Assembly: GCF_004362015.1 (NCBI RefSeq)
Contig: NZ_SNWW01000004.1
Span: 62,001-126,000, forward strand
Reading direction: 5' to 3'
Length of the DNA stretch: 64,000 nt
Origin: Flavobacterium chryseum
GTDB lineage: Bacteria > Bacteroidota > Bacteroidia > Flavobacteriales > Flavobacteriaceae
The notes below the pieces were generated by a model. The model saw nothing but the letters and a program-made list of their open reading frames with translations, was not told the origin of the DNA and ran no database searches. Shown here one piece after another: positions 53,641-61,990 of the stretch (position 1 is the first letter of the stretch; every line of letters starts with the position of its first letter). The translations under genes were made by a program, and so were the position numbers.

Positions 53641-54543
53641 TTAATTCATACTAAAATTATAAACAATTTTACCAACCTGTTTTGCTGCCGCATTATCATC
53701 TGGTGACCATTTTGTATTCATTGCAGCGATTTTTGCTTGTTCTAATAAACAGCTTGCTGTATTGGTTGTTCCTTTTATTCCTGCAGTTGCGCTAATCGTT
53801 CTTCCGTTTTGGTCGACTGTAACTTCAACTACAACTTTTCCTTCTTCGTTACACGTATATTTTGGTGCGGGTTTCGATAGCGCTTTTCGGTTTCCTAATG
53901 AATATCCTGATCCGCCTCCAGAACCTCCGCCGCTTCCGGCTCCGTAACCGCTTCCGGTACCAATACCATTTCCGGTTCCGTTTCCTCCGCCAGTTCCGCC
54001 ACCAGAACCTCCGGTGCCATAATAACCATTAGATCCTAAACTTCCGTTAGCTTTTCCTTTATTTCCTGCCACTTTATCATCTCCGTCTCCGCCTTTATTA
54101 GAACCTTTTAAAATACTTGATAAGGCATCATTTGTAGAATTCGAAACTTTTGGTTTTTGAGGTACAGGTTTTGTTTCCGGTTTTACAACTGGAATATTTT
54201 TTTTAGGCTTTTCTTTTACAGGAATAATTACATCTTCTTCGTCAGTAGTTGCGTTTTCTTGCGTAATAATAGCTTCTTCCGGAGTTGCTTTTGCAGGTGT
54301 TTGCTTGGCTTCGTTTTTAACATCTAAAACTTCGCTTTTATAATTTGATCCTGAACCTAAATCACTATCTCCAAAATTTACGGTTACACCGCCACCGCCG
54401 CCACCTTCAGCGAGTGCTGAATTGTTTTCGGGATTGTATGGAGGCCAAAAACGTATAAAAAACAATAATAATAGAATTACTGCATATATCGCTGTGGTGA
54501 TTAATAGTGATTTCTTTTTGTCTGAAGAATCTGTCGAAGCCAT
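53641..54543 (-). CDS. TonB-like energy transducer with glycine-rich linker
   Basis: This 300-residue protein has one N-terminal membrane segment (about 11-30), a Pro/Lys/Glu-rich stretch (about 85-135), a Gly/Ser/Asn-rich tract (about 155-220) and a C-terminal TonB-like domain (about 225-300: KYTCNEEGKVVVEVTVDQNGRTI, KWSPDDNAAAKQVGKIVYNFSM). The order is that of TonB, which carries motor force to outer-membrane receptors. It is convergent with exbBD rather than joined to them. The C-terminal domain is short and lacks a YP motif, so a TolA-like role cannot be excluded. Confidence 0.72.
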   Translation of the reverse strand: MASTDSSDKKKSLLITTAIYAVILLLLFFIRFWPPYNPENNSALAEGGGGGGVTVNFGDSDLGSGSNYKSEVLDVKNEAKQTPAKATPEEAIITQENATTDEEDVIIPVKEKPKKNIPVVKPETKPVPQKPKVSNSTNDALSSILKGSNKGGDGDDKVAGNKGKANGSLGSNGYYGTGGSGGGTGGGNGTGNGIGTGSGYGAGSGGGSGGGSGYSLGNRKALSKPAPKYTCNEEGKVVVEVTVDQNGRTISATAGIKGTTNTASCLLEQAKIAAMNTKWSPDDNAAAKQVGKIVYNFSMN

Positions 54544-54648
54544 TGTGATTCTGAATTTTGTAATTGTATTTAATAAAAACGTTTAAAAGTACTAAAAATT
54601 GTTTACAATCACGGGGCTGAGATTGTTTTGTAACTAGTTGTTTTTTTG

Positions 54649-54844
54649 CACGCAGATTTGGCAGATTGAGCAGATTTTTCTTTTTGATTTTTTAATCAAT
54701 AATTATAAAATTTAAATCTGCTTAAATTTGTATGAAATCTGCGTGAAACCTAAGCTTAAATTTAAAAAATCATTTTAATCAATTAATGTGTGGCAAAAAC
54801 AAAAAGCTAACCAAAAAATCTGCTCAATCTGCCAAATCTGCGTG
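54649..54844. repeat. Family A inverted repeat with perfect 31-base arms
   Basis: The left arm 54649-54679 begins CACGCAGATTTGGCAG and the right arm 54814-54844 is its exact complement. The 134-base spacer holds further AAATCTGC/GCAGATTT units. Confidence 0.9.
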
Positions 54845-54901
54845 AAACTCTCATGACAAAGTTTAAAATCTTCTTAATCAATTTAATATGCTACAACAAA
54901 A

Positions 54902-54929
54902 AAACGAGCCAAATTTCTTTGACTCGTTT
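54902..54929 (-). terminator. Intrinsic terminator of the glutamate-dehydrogenase-family gene
   Basis: AAACGAGCCAAA and TTTGACTCGTTT form a stem with one mismatch. On the minus strand a run of T follows, about 20-50 bases after the stop codon. Confidence 0.75.
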
Positions 54930-54950
54930 AAAATATAAAGTATAAAAGAA

Positions 54951-56177
54951 TTATACTAATTGTTTCAGTGCAATTTCAAAAGCCGTTGCGCTAATGTTTG
55001 TTTTTGATGCATTTAAAGCATGCGCTTTTACAATTGCATTTTTTATAATTTCAGAAGTATCATTAAAAATAGCCTCATCCGTCATTTGAACTTTTTTCTC
55101 CATGAAGTAAGCAAAAACCCTTGCCATTCCACAGTTTGAAATAAAATCAGGGATCAAACTTACCTTGCGATCCACTTGTTCCATGATCGATCCGAAGAAA
55201 ATTTCCTTATCCGCAAAAGGAACATTTGCTCCGCATGAAATAACTTCTAATCCGTTTGCAATTAAGCTGTCAATTTGAGATTGGGCAACCAGTCTAGAAG
55301 CGGCACAAGGCGTGAAAATTTCAGCACCAATTGTCCATATTTTAGAGTTGATTTCTTCAAACGGAATCATATTGTCGGCCACTAATTTGTTTCCGTCTTT
55401 GTTTAAAAACAACGTTCTGATTTCTTCAAAAGAAAAACCTTCTTCTTTAATTAATCCGCCATCGCGATCAATAATCCCGATAACTTTGGCGCCCATTTCA
55501 GCTAAATAAAAAGCTGCGGCAGAACCTACATTTCCAAAACCCTGAACAATTGCTTTTTTACCTTTTATATCTCCGCCGTAAATTGTATAAAAATGACGAA
55601 CAGCTTCTGCAACTCCATAACCAGTAATCATATCGGCAACAGTATATTTACGAGTTACATCCGGTGAAAATTTAGGATTTTCGATTACCTTAATTACACC
55701 TTGACGTAATTGTCCAATTCTATTGATTTTATCAGCTTCGGTTGGTTTAAAATGTCCGTTGAAAACACCTTCCTGCGGATGCCAGACACCACATTCTTCC
55801 GTCATCGGAATAACTTCATGAATTTCATCAACATTCAAATCTCCACCAGTTCCGTAATAGCTTTTTAATAAAGGCGAAACCGCTTTATACCATCGTTGCA
55901 AAACACCTTTTTTGCGAGGATCATTCGGGTCAAAATTAATTCCGGATTTAGCGCCTCCAATTGCAGGACCCGAAACCGAAAATTTTACTTCCATTGTTTT
56001 GGCTAAAGATAAAACTTCGTTCATATCTAAGCCTTTTCTCATTCTTGTTCCACCACCTGCGGCTCCTCCACGAAGTGAATTAATTACTGTCCAGCCTTCA
56101 GCTTCTGTTTCAGAATCTTTCCAGTTAAAAACAATTTCAGGTTCTTTATTTTCAAATTGCTGTAATAAATCTTTCAT
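54951..56177 (-). CDS. Glu/Leu/Phe/Val dehydrogenase family (glutamate-dehydrogenase-like)
   Basis: This 408-residue protein has the N-terminal dimerisation/catalytic domain with RGGAAGGGTRMRKG, PAIGGAKSGINFDP (catalytic Lys region) and GTGGDLNVDE (catalytic Asp), then the Rossmann domain with VQGFGNVGSAAAFYLAEMGAKV (about 215) and CAASRLV. It deaminates an amino acid to its 2-oxo acid with NAD(P). The Glu versus Leu/Val preference cannot be fixed here, so no symbol is given. Confidence 0.88.
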   Translation of the reverse strand: MKDLLQQFENKEPEIVFNWKDSETEAEGWTVINSLRGGAAGGGTRMRKGLDMNEVLSLAKTMEVKFSVSGPAIGGAKSGINFDPNDPRKKGVLQRWYKAVSPLLKSYYGTGGDLNVDEIHEVIPMTEECGVWHPQEGVFNGHFKPTEADKINRIGQLRQGVIKVIENPKFSPDVTRKYTVADMITGYGVAEAVRHFYTIYGGDIKGKKAIVQGFGNVGSAAAFYLAEMGAKVIGIIDRDGGLIKEEGFSFEEIRTLFLNKDGNKLVADNMIPFEEINSKIWTIGAEIFTPCAASRLVAQSQIDSLIANGLEVISCGANVPFADKEIFFGSIMEQVDRKVSLIPDFISNCGMARVFAYFMEKKVQMTDEAIFNDTSEIIKNAIVKAHALNASKTNISATAFEIALKQLV

Positions 56178-56202
56178 TTTAATGAGATATGTTTATTTTT
56201 AG

Positions 56203-56210
56203 CAAATATA
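56203..56210 (-). promoter_or_regulatory. Candidate promoter of the amino-acid dehydrogenase gene
   Basis: TATATTTG on the minus strand (consensus TAnnTTTG) lies about 26 bases before the ATG at 56177. The -33 element is weak. Confidence 0.45.
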
Positions 56211-56267
56211 TAGAATTGATTAATGCGAATACTTTATTGTTGCAGAAATCTGAAAATGGTTTTTAAA

Positions 56268-56855
56268 TTAGTTGTTTTTACCTAATAACTCATTTTTTAA
56301 ATCTTTGTCTACCGGGTTTTCTGAAAGCCAAATACCAAAAAATGCTTTTTTAAATTCGAAACTTTCAATTTTACCTTCGTATTTCTCATTTTTATAAATC
56401 CATAATGATTTGTCAAAAGGATTGTAGATTAAGTTAAAACTGTCACCTGCTTTCGTAACTTCTCTACCTATTAAAGCTTCTAATTCTTGTACCTCTTTAG
56501 ATAATTTTAGAATTCCGACTTCCCCAACAGATTTTTCCATTCCCTTGGCCAATGCTTTTGATAACTTTTTTGATGTAACCAATGATGAGGTTATCTGAAT
56601 TCTGATAGCCATTTCGATATCACTTTCCAGAATAAGATTCGCATCCTGAGTCAGTTGTGATAAATACAAAGCTTGTACATATAATTCTGTAAACATTTTA
56701 GAACGCTCCCCAACACCATTTAAGGTCAAGGTCTTGCCTTTGAAATCAAGAGTTCTTGGAACAATAACTCCGCCTACTTCTAATTTAGTTTGTGCGGAAA
56801 CTGTTGAAAATTGTAAACTTAAAATAATGGTAATTAATGGTAAAATCTTTTTCAT
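56268..56855 (-). CDS. Secreted chalcone-isomerase-like protein
   Basis: This protein has 195 residues from the ATG at 56855 (a TTG six bases earlier is less likely), with a signal peptide ending near VSAQ. The pattern GVIVPRTLDFKGKTLTLNGVGERSKMFTELYVQALYLSQ fits the chalcone-isomerase-like fold (CHI-like, PF16036 type), which in bacteria binds fatty acids or other lipids. Later segments (IRIQITSSLVTSKKLSKALAKGM, FFGIWLSENPVDKDL) agree. A catalytic isomerase role is not implied. Confidence 0.82.
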   Translation of the reverse strand: MKKILPLITIILSLQFSTVSAQTKLEVGGVIVPRTLDFKGKTLTLNGVGERSKMFTELYVQALYLSQLTQDANLILESDIEMAIRIQITSSLVTSKKLSKALAKGMEKSVGEVGILKLSKEVQELEALIGREVTKAGDSFNLIYNPFDKSLWIYKNEKYEGKIESFEFKKAFFGIWLSENPVDKDLKNELLGKNN

Positions 56856-56885
56856 ACTCAACGATGTTTATTTTTTTTTTGTGGA

Positions 56886-56893
56886 CAAAACTA
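56886..56893 (-). promoter_or_regulatory. Candidate promoter of the chalcone-isomerase-like gene
   Basis: TAGTTTTG on the minus strand (consensus TAnnTTTG) lies about 31 bases before the ATG at 56855. Confidence 0.45.
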
Positions 56894-57204
56894 AGGCTAA
56901 TTTATTATATTTTAACACTTTACATTCAATTTTTTTTATTGTACTGTATTCATAATCAAATTAGTAAGACTTGCTTTACGTAGATATACGTGGTTTTGCA
57001 ACATTTGGTTTTAATTATATTCATATTATGCAAACGTTACTAAATTGTGTTTTTTAATCAATAACTTAATTCTTAATTTTAGAGAAAATGTTGCAAAATC
57101 AAGTTAAGTCGACATAAAATTCAAGATAATTACGAAAACGTTATCGTGATTCGTGGTAATATCTTAAAATTATATGCATGCATTGTTAATTCACTTTTAA
57201 AAAT

Positions 57205-57212
57205 TATCTTTG
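57205..57212 (+). promoter_or_regulatory. Candidate promoter of the acyl-CoA dehydrogenase gene
   Basis: TTG at 57184-57186, 18 bases, then TATCTTTG matches the flavobacterial consensus. The predicted leader is about 100 bases. Confidence 0.55.
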
Positions 57213-57225
57213 AAAACCTTAAATA

Positions 57226-57312
57226 CTGAATAAAAAAAGCATTCAAAAAACAAAAGAAGTAACAATTGCTGAACTAGATGTCTTGAAATTTGGTTTAGAA
57301 AACAAAAAATAA
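57226..57312 (+). other. Short coding-like stretch in the leader of the acyl-CoA dehydrogenase gene
   Basis: A 28-codon frame reads LNKKSIQKTKEVTIAELDV and ends FGLENKK, then TAA, 8 bases before the next ATG. It has the codon use of real protein but no ATG, only CTG or ATA. It could be a leader peptide or a remnant. Confidence 0.3.
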
Positions 57313-57319
57313 AAAAACT

Positions 57320-58462
57320 ATGGATTTCAACCTTACCGAAGAACATTTAATGATTCAACAAGCTGCAAGAGATTTTGCTCAAAACGAATTGCTGCCGGGT
57401 GTTATTGAACGTGATGAAAAACAAATTTTTCCGACAGAGCAGGTTAAAAAAATGGGACAACTGGGTTTCATGGGAATGATGGTTGACCCAAAATACGGAG
57501 GAAGTGGCCTTGATGCCATTTCATACGTAATTGCGATGGAAGAAATTTCTAAAGTAGATGCTTCGGCTTCTGTGGTAATGTCTGTAAATAACTCTTTAGT
57601 TTGCTGGGGTTTACAGGAATATGGAACTGAAGAACAAAAACAAAAATATTTACCGGGTTTAGCTTCGGGTGAAATTCACGGTGCTTTTTGCTTAAGCGAG
57701 CCGGAAGCAGGAAGTGATGCAACTTCTCAAAAAACAACAGCTGTAGATATGGGCGACCATTATATCGTAAACGGAACTAAAAACTGGATTACGAATGGAA
57801 ATACGGCTTCGGTTTATTTGGTAATTGCTCAAACGCATCCGGAGAAAAAACACAAAGGAATCAATGCTTTGATCATGACCAAAGATATGCCTGGTTTTTC
57901 AGTTGGTCCAAAAGAACAAAAAATGGGAATTCGTGGTTCTGATACACACTCTTTAATGTTTAGTGATGTCAAAGTTCCAAAAGAAAACAGAATCGGAGAA
58001 GATGGTTTCGGATTTAAATTTGCCATGAAAACACTTGCCGGCGGACGTATCGGGATTGCTTCTCAGGCTTTAGGAATTGCTTCAGGCGCTTATGAATTGG
58101 CTTTGAAATATTCTAAAGAACGCAAAGCATTCGGAACTGAAATCTGCAATCATCAGGCAATCGCTTTTAAATTGGCAGACATGGCGGTGAATATCGAAGC
58201 AGCGCGTCATTTATGTATGAAAGCAGCCTGGGATAAAGATCAGCACAAAAACTACGATGTAAGTGGTGCAATGGCAAAACTATTCGCTTCGCAAGTAGCA
58301 ATGGATACTGCTGTTGAAGCCGTTCAGATTCACGGAGGAAACGGATATGTGAAAGAATATCACGTAGAACGTTTTATGCGTGATGCAAAAATTACCCAGA
58401 TTTATGAAGGAACTTCTGAGATTCAGAAAATCGTAATTTCAAGATCAGTTATTGCAGGATAA
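57320..58462 (+). CDS. Acyl-CoA dehydrogenase (short-chain type)
   Basis: This 380-residue protein shows the family layout: N-terminal helices (FNLTEEHLMIQQAARDFAQNE), AFCLSEPEAGSDA and the WITNG flavin-binding segment (about 125-160), then GGRIGIASQALGIASGAYELALKYSKERKAFG, and VQIHGGNGYVKEYHVERFMRD. The catalytic base is Glu363 in IYEGTSEIQ, as in short-chain (butyryl-CoA type) members. It oxidises acyl-CoA at the alpha-beta position with FAD and electron-transfer flavoprotein. It stands alone, with a terminator after it. Confidence 0.94.
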   Translation: MDFNLTEEHLMIQQAARDFAQNELLPGVIERDEKQIFPTEQVKKMGQLGFMGMMVDPKYGGSGLDAISYVIAMEEISKVDASASVVMSVNNSLVCWGLQEYGTEEQKQKYLPGLASGEIHGAFCLSEPEAGSDATSQKTTAVDMGDHYIVNGTKNWITNGNTASVYLVIAQTHPEKKHKGINALIMTKDMPGFSVGPKEQKMGIRGSDTHSLMFSDVKVPKENRIGEDGFGFKFAMKTLAGGRIGIASQALGIASGAYELALKYSKERKAFGTEICNHQAIAFKLADMAVNIEAARHLCMKAAWDKDQHKNYDVSGAMAKLFASQVAMDTAVEAVQIHGGNGYVKEYHVERFMRDAKITQIYEGTSEIQKIVISRSVIAG

Positions 58463-58485
58463 ATTTCCTTACAAAATATATTTTT

Positions 58486-58522
58486 AAACCCTTTCAGGCC
58501 CACAGCTTCGGAAGGGTTTTTT
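58486..58522 (+). terminator. Intrinsic terminator of the acyl-CoA dehydrogenase gene
   Basis: AAACCCTT pairs with AAGGGTTT, followed by T-rich sequence, 24 bases after the stop codon. Confidence 0.7.
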
Positions 58523-58568
58523 GTTTAGATGCTAAAATTGTTACATTTACACAAAGAAAATTAATTCT

Positions 58569-59246
58569 ATGTACGAAGATTTAAAATACTGGTATTTGCG
58601 GGATCATAAATTGTTTCGAACACTTAGTTATTCGCAAATCAAGCAATTGTGCATTATTACAGGTTTTAAAAAAGCATCTAAAGGAGAAATTATTTATTTT
58701 TCATCTTCAGATGTGCCTCGAATTTTTTTACTTAAAAAAGGAAATATAAAAATTGTTGCTATTGATGAAGAGGGTAACGAAACGATAAAAGACATTATTC
58801 AAAAAGGAGATTTATTTGGAGAATTGACTTTAGAAACGGATAATAAAGTCGAAGAATATGCAAAAGTACTTTCTGACGATGTTGCAATTTGCAGTTTTTT
58901 AATGTCTGATTTTGAAGATTTATTACTTCGAAATCCAACATTGGCCATTTCTTATACCAAATTTGTGGGTTTAAAAATGAAGCGTATCAAAAATAGTTAT
59001 GCCAATTTAATTTCCAAAGATGCCAAAACGAGATTGTATCAATTTCTAAAAGACTGGGCAGAACAGGAAGGTGTCAGAGAAGGAAATTCAGTAGCAATTG
59101 AAAATTATTTGACTCAAAATGATATTGCCCAAATTATCTGTACTTCAAGACAGACTGCGACACAACTGCTGAATGAAATGGAAACCAATCAGCTTTTGAG
59201 CTACAACAGAAAAGAAATTATCATACAGGATATCACCAAATTATAA
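58569..59246 (+). CDS. Crp/Fnr-family transcriptional regulator
   Basis: This 225-residue protein has an N-terminal cyclic-nucleotide-binding-type beta-roll (about 20-130: KGEIIYFSSSD, IFLLKKGNIKIVAIDEEGNE, KGDLFGEL) and a C-terminal winged helix (about 150-225) with LTQNDIAQIICTSRQTATQLLNEME as the recognition region. The usual Fnr iron-sulfur Cys set is absent, so oxygen sensing by a cluster is unlikely. TTG, 18 bases, then TACATTTA (58542-58549) is a likely promoter. A nested palindrome lies between it and the next operon. Confidence 0.9.
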   Translation: MYEDLKYWYLRDHKLFRTLSYSQIKQLCIITGFKKASKGEIIYFSSSDVPRIFLLKKGNIKIVAIDEEGNETIKDIIQKGDLFGELTLETDNKVEEYAKVLSDDVAICSFLMSDFEDLLLRNPTLAISYTKFVGLKMKRIKNSYANLISKDAKTRLYQFLKDWAEQEGVREGNSVAIENYLTQNDIAQIICTSRQTATQLLNEMETNQLLSYNRKEIIIQDITKL

Positions 59247-59288
59247 TTATTTTGGGCTAAGTGTAAATTAGCCGACATTTCGTTTTTT

Positions 59289-59339
59289 CATAGTATAATA
59301 ATTTTACATCATCAAAAAGATGTAAAACAATATACTATG
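59289..59339. promoter_or_regulatory. Nested palindrome ending on the peroxiredoxin start codon
   Basis: Outer arms CATAGTATA (59289-59297) and TATACTATG (59331-59339) enclose inner arms TTTTACATC (59302-59310) and GATGTAAAA (59319-59327). The last three bases are the ATG at 59337. It may be a binding site for the neighbouring Crp/Fnr protein or an RNA hairpin covering the start codon. Confidence 0.65.
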
Positions 59340-59933
59340 AAAAAAATACTTTTTATTTTTTTAGTAACCCTCACTTCGGTTGCTAATTCGCAGAACATGA
59401 TTGCTAAATCTGCGACTGATATCTCTCCTTTGTTAATAGGAGAAAAGATTCCAAACCTTACTTTAAAATCATCTGAAAATACAGATGTAAATATTTCAGA
59501 CTTACTCAAAAAGAAAAAAACAGTTCTTGTTTTTTATCGTGGAGGCTGGTGTCCGTATTGCAACATGCATTTGCAGGCACTGGCAGAAGCCGAAAAACAA
59601 ATTATCGATTTGGGATATCAAATTATTGCTGTAAGTCCTGATTCTCCAGAAAATTTAAAAGTAACAACAGAAAAAGACAAGCTAAAATACACATTACTTT
59701 CTGACTCAAAAGGAGAATTAATAAAAGCGACAGGAATTGCTTTTGAGGCTCCTGAAAACTACAAAACCGTAATTAACGTACATTCTAATGAATTCAATAA
59801 GAGTTTTTTACCGGTTCCGTCTGTTTTTGTTGTGAATACGGAGAGCGATATAATTTTCGAATATATTTCTCCTGATTTTAAACAACGGATTACAACAGAA
59901 TTACTTGTTTCAGTATTAAAAAACTTAAAATAA
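59337..59933 (+). CDS. Exported AhpC/TSA-family peroxiredoxin-like protein
   Basis: This 198-residue protein has a signal peptide ending near VANSQ and a thioredoxin fold with VLVFYRGGWCPYCNMHL: Cys72 and Cys75 form a CPYC pair, as in the PrxQ/AhpC-like group. DSPENLKVTTEKDKLKYTLLSD and VPSVFVVNTESDIIF follow. It probably reduces peroxides or thiols outside the cytoplasm. It opens a tight operon; the next gene starts 6 bases after it. Confidence 0.88.
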   Translation: MKKILFIFLVTLTSVANSQNMIAKSATDISPLLIGEKIPNLTLKSSENTDVNISDLLKKKKTVLVFYRGGWCPYCNMHLQALAEAEKQIIDLGYQIIAVSPDSPENLKVTTEKDKLKYTLLSDSKGELIKATGIAFEAPENYKTVINVHSNEFNKSFLPVPSVFVVNTESDIIFEYISPDFKQRITTELLVSVLKNLK

Positions 59934-59939
59934 AATAAG

Positions 59940-60398
59940 ATGAAAAAGCTAGTATTACTTTTATTGATTTTGGTTTCAGGCACTTCATTTGCTCAAAATG
60001 ATGCCAAAAGAGTTAACCAATATAATTTAGAAAACAAAGTTGCCATTCAGGGTTATGATCCCGTAGGATATTTTAATCAGGGTAAAGCAATTAAAGGAAA
60101 AAAAGAAATCTCAACTTCTTACCAAGGTGTGACGTATAATTTTTCGTCAAACGAAAATAAAAATGCCTTTATAAAAAATCCATCAAAATATGAACCTCAA
60201 TATGGTGGCTGGTGTGCGTATGCGATGGGAAGTGCCGGTGAAAAAGTCGAAATAAATCCCGAAACTTTTAAGGTTGTCGATGGAAAATTGTTTCTATTTT
60301 ACAACGCATATTTTAATAATACCCTCAAAAGCTGGAACAAAGACGAAGGTAATTTAAAAACTCAGGCCGATAACAATTGGAAAAAAATCTATAAATAA
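59940..60398 (+). CDS. Exported YHS-domain protein
   Basis: This 152-residue protein has a signal peptide ending near SFAQ and a YHS domain of the longer type: VAIQGYDPVGYFNQGKAIKGKKEISTSYQGVTYNFSS, KNPSKYEPQYGGWCAYAMGSAGEKVEINPETFKVVDGKLFLFYN. YHS domains are linked with metal or heme handling. It lies 6 bases after the peroxiredoxin gene and 7 before the DoxX-like gene. Confidence 0.88.
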   Translation: MKKLVLLLLILVSGTSFAQNDAKRVNQYNLENKVAIQGYDPVGYFNQGKAIKGKKEISTSYQGVTYNFSSNENKNAFIKNPSKYEPQYGGWCAYAMGSAGEKVEINPETFKVVDGKLFLFYNAYFNNTLKSWNKDEGNLKTQADNNWKKIYK

Positions 60399-60405
60399 CC
60401 TTACT

Positions 60406-60786
60406 ATGAAAAAGGAAATAATAATATGGATTCTTAGAATTGTGGCTTCAGTAATTTTATTGCAAACCCTATATTTTAAGTTCAGCGGAGCAGAAGAAAG
60501 TATTTATATTTTCACCGCTTTAGGAATAGAACCTTATGGAAGAATTGGTTCTGCAATTGCCGAATTGATTGTTGCCATTTTGATTTTGATACCCAAAACT
60601 ACCTGGATTGGCGCTATTGGCGGCTTCGGAATCATGACCGGAGCAATTTTATCACATGTATTCGTTTTAGGATTAGTGGTTAAAGATGACGGTGGATTAC
60701 TTTTTAGCCTGGCCGTAATTACATTACTGTGTTGCTTGGGCTTGCTTTATTTCAACAAAAACAAATTGTCTAATCTTCTAAATTAA
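60406..60786 (+). CDS. DoxX-like membrane protein
   Basis: This 126-residue protein has four membrane segments (about 6-24, 45-63, 68-90 and 97-117) and the DoxX-like pattern RIVASVILLQTLYFKFSGAEES, GIEPYGRIGSAIAELIVAILIL. Such proteins are often found with redox and stress genes, which fits the peroxiredoxin neighbour. The specific role is unknown. Confidence 0.85.
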   Translation: MKKEIIIWILRIVASVILLQTLYFKFSGAEESIYIFTALGIEPYGRIGSAIAELIVAILILIPKTTWIGAIGGFGIMTGAILSHVFVLGLVVKDDGGLLFSLAVITLLCCLGLLYFNKNKLSNLLN

Positions 60787-60792
60787 AAAGTC

Positions 60793-61281
60793 ATGTTACT
60801 AAAATCAATACGTCACAGTTTAGATGAGTTAATCGATTTATTGAATCAATTATCTGATAATGACTATTCAAGATCCTGCGAAGCTTTAAGCAACGCAACT
60901 ATTGGCGAACATACAAGACATATTCTCGAAATGTTTCAGTGTCTGGAACAAAGTTATGATTCGGCAGTTTTAAATTATGATAATCGTGAAAGAAACAATC
61001 GAATTCAGACAGAAACTGAATTTGCCAAAAATTGCATTGCTCAAATTAAAGAAGGGTTAAAAAGCGAAAATAAAATAATCTATCTCGAACAGCTCATTGA
61101 CGGAATTACGATCAGAATTCAAAGCAATTATTATAGAGAACTGCTGTACAATCTGGAACATTGTATTCATCATCAGGCTTTGATAAAAGTGGCGGTTTTG
61201 CAATTTGAGAACATTTTAATAAATGAAAATTTTGGCGTAGCGCGCTCTACAATAGAATATAGAAAACAATGTGTACAGTAA
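60793..61281 (+). CDS. DinB-like superfamily protein
   Basis: This 162-residue all-helical protein begins LLKSIRHSLDELIDLLNQLSDNDYSR. It has the three metal-binding His pattern of DinB-like proteins: His in IGEHTRHILEMF (about 40) and the C-terminal LEHCIHHQALIKVAVLQF (about 130). These proteins are often thiol transferases or metal-dependent hydrolases. Its last 13 bases overlap the next gene. Confidence 0.85.
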   Translation: MLLKSIRHSLDELIDLLNQLSDNDYSRSCEALSNATIGEHTRHILEMFQCLEQSYDSAVLNYDNRERNNRIQTETEFAKNCIAQIKEGLKSENKIIYLEQLIDGITIRIQSNYYRELLYNLEHCIHHQALIKVAVLQFENILINENFGVARSTIEYRKQCVQ

Positions 61282-61979
61282 GTTTTGTAAATAATAAGGG
61301 AGTAGTAATAATTACTTCAAACCGGGATGAAAAAGTAATTCGGCCCGTTGCTATTGTGCCTAGAAATTATAAGCACAACGGAAAAAATATCATGTATCCA
61401 AAAGATGCAAAAGCCGGAGGAACCTGGTTTGCGATGGATGAAAACGGAACTGTTTTGGTTTTATTAAATGGTGGAATCAGAAAACACATTCCACTATTGC
61501 CGTATCGAAAAAGCCGTGGACTAATTGTTTTGGATATTATTTCTAGTGATTCGCCAAATGATTTTTGGAGACAAATTGATCTCGATAATATCGAACCTTT
61601 TACTTTGGTTTTGTATCAGGAAGAAGTTTTGTTTGAATTGATTTGGGATGGTTTTGCAAAAAGAACAAAACGATTAAATGAAACTCAAAACTATATTTGG
61701 TCATCGGTTACTTTATATCCGGACGAAGTTAGAAAAGAAAGATCAGATTGGTTTTTTGATTTTTTGAAAGATAAAAATGAAATCTCGGCCTTAAATATGC
61801 TTGATTTTCATAAAAATACGCATAGTGATGATGCTCAAAATGGTTTAATCATAAATAGAGAAAATACGATGAAAACCCTGAGTGTAACGCAAACTGTGGT
61901 AGAGAAAAATAAAGGTGTAATGAAATATTATGATTTAATGAAAACAGAAGATTTTTCAACTTCATTTATTCGAATTTAA
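61269..61979 (+). CDS. NRDE (TANGO2-like) family protein
   Basis: This 236-residue protein starts MCTVSF, with Cys2 as a possible N-terminal nucleophile, and carries the family signature NRDE at residues 18-21, followed by GGTWFAMDENGTVLVLLNGG. Length and pattern fit the NRDE/TANGO2 group (heme or lipid handling in some members). It overlaps the DinB-like gene by 13 bases. Confidence 0.88.
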   Translation: MCTVSFVNNKGVVIITSNRDEKVIRPVAIVPRNYKHNGKNIMYPKDAKAGGTWFAMDENGTVLVLLNGGIRKHIPLLPYRKSRGLIVLDIISSDSPNDFWRQIDLDNIEPFTLVLYQEEVLFELIWDGFAKRTKRLNETQNYIWSSVTLYPDEVRKERSDWFFDFLKDKNEISALNMLDFHKNTHSDDAQNGLIINRENTMKTLSVTQTVVEKNKGVMKYYDLMKTEDFSTSFIRI

Positions 61980-61990
61980 AACAGATACAG

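Larger units (their letters stand above)
54544..54950. other. 407-bp gap with family A repeats and a terminator
   Basis: The gap between the TonB-like gene and the dehydrogenase contains the perfect inverted repeat at 54649-54844 and a terminator at 54902-54929. The promoter of the TonB-like gene must lie near 54544-54640; TACTTTTA near 54583-54590 on the minus strand is a weak candidate. Confidence 0.55.
56862..57319. other. 458-bp intergenic gap with a wide inverted repeat
   Basis: A 13-base inverted repeat (TTTTGCAACATTT at 56994-57006, AAATGTTGCAAAA at 57086-57098) is separated by 79 bases. Promoters face both ways (56886-56893 and 57205-57212). A short coding-like stretch lies at 57226-57312. 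Confidence 0.55.

Noticed and set aside
53762..53947. Proline-rich frame opposite the TonB-like gene
   Set aside because: It is the antisense of the glycine-rich linker; the composition is explained by that tract.
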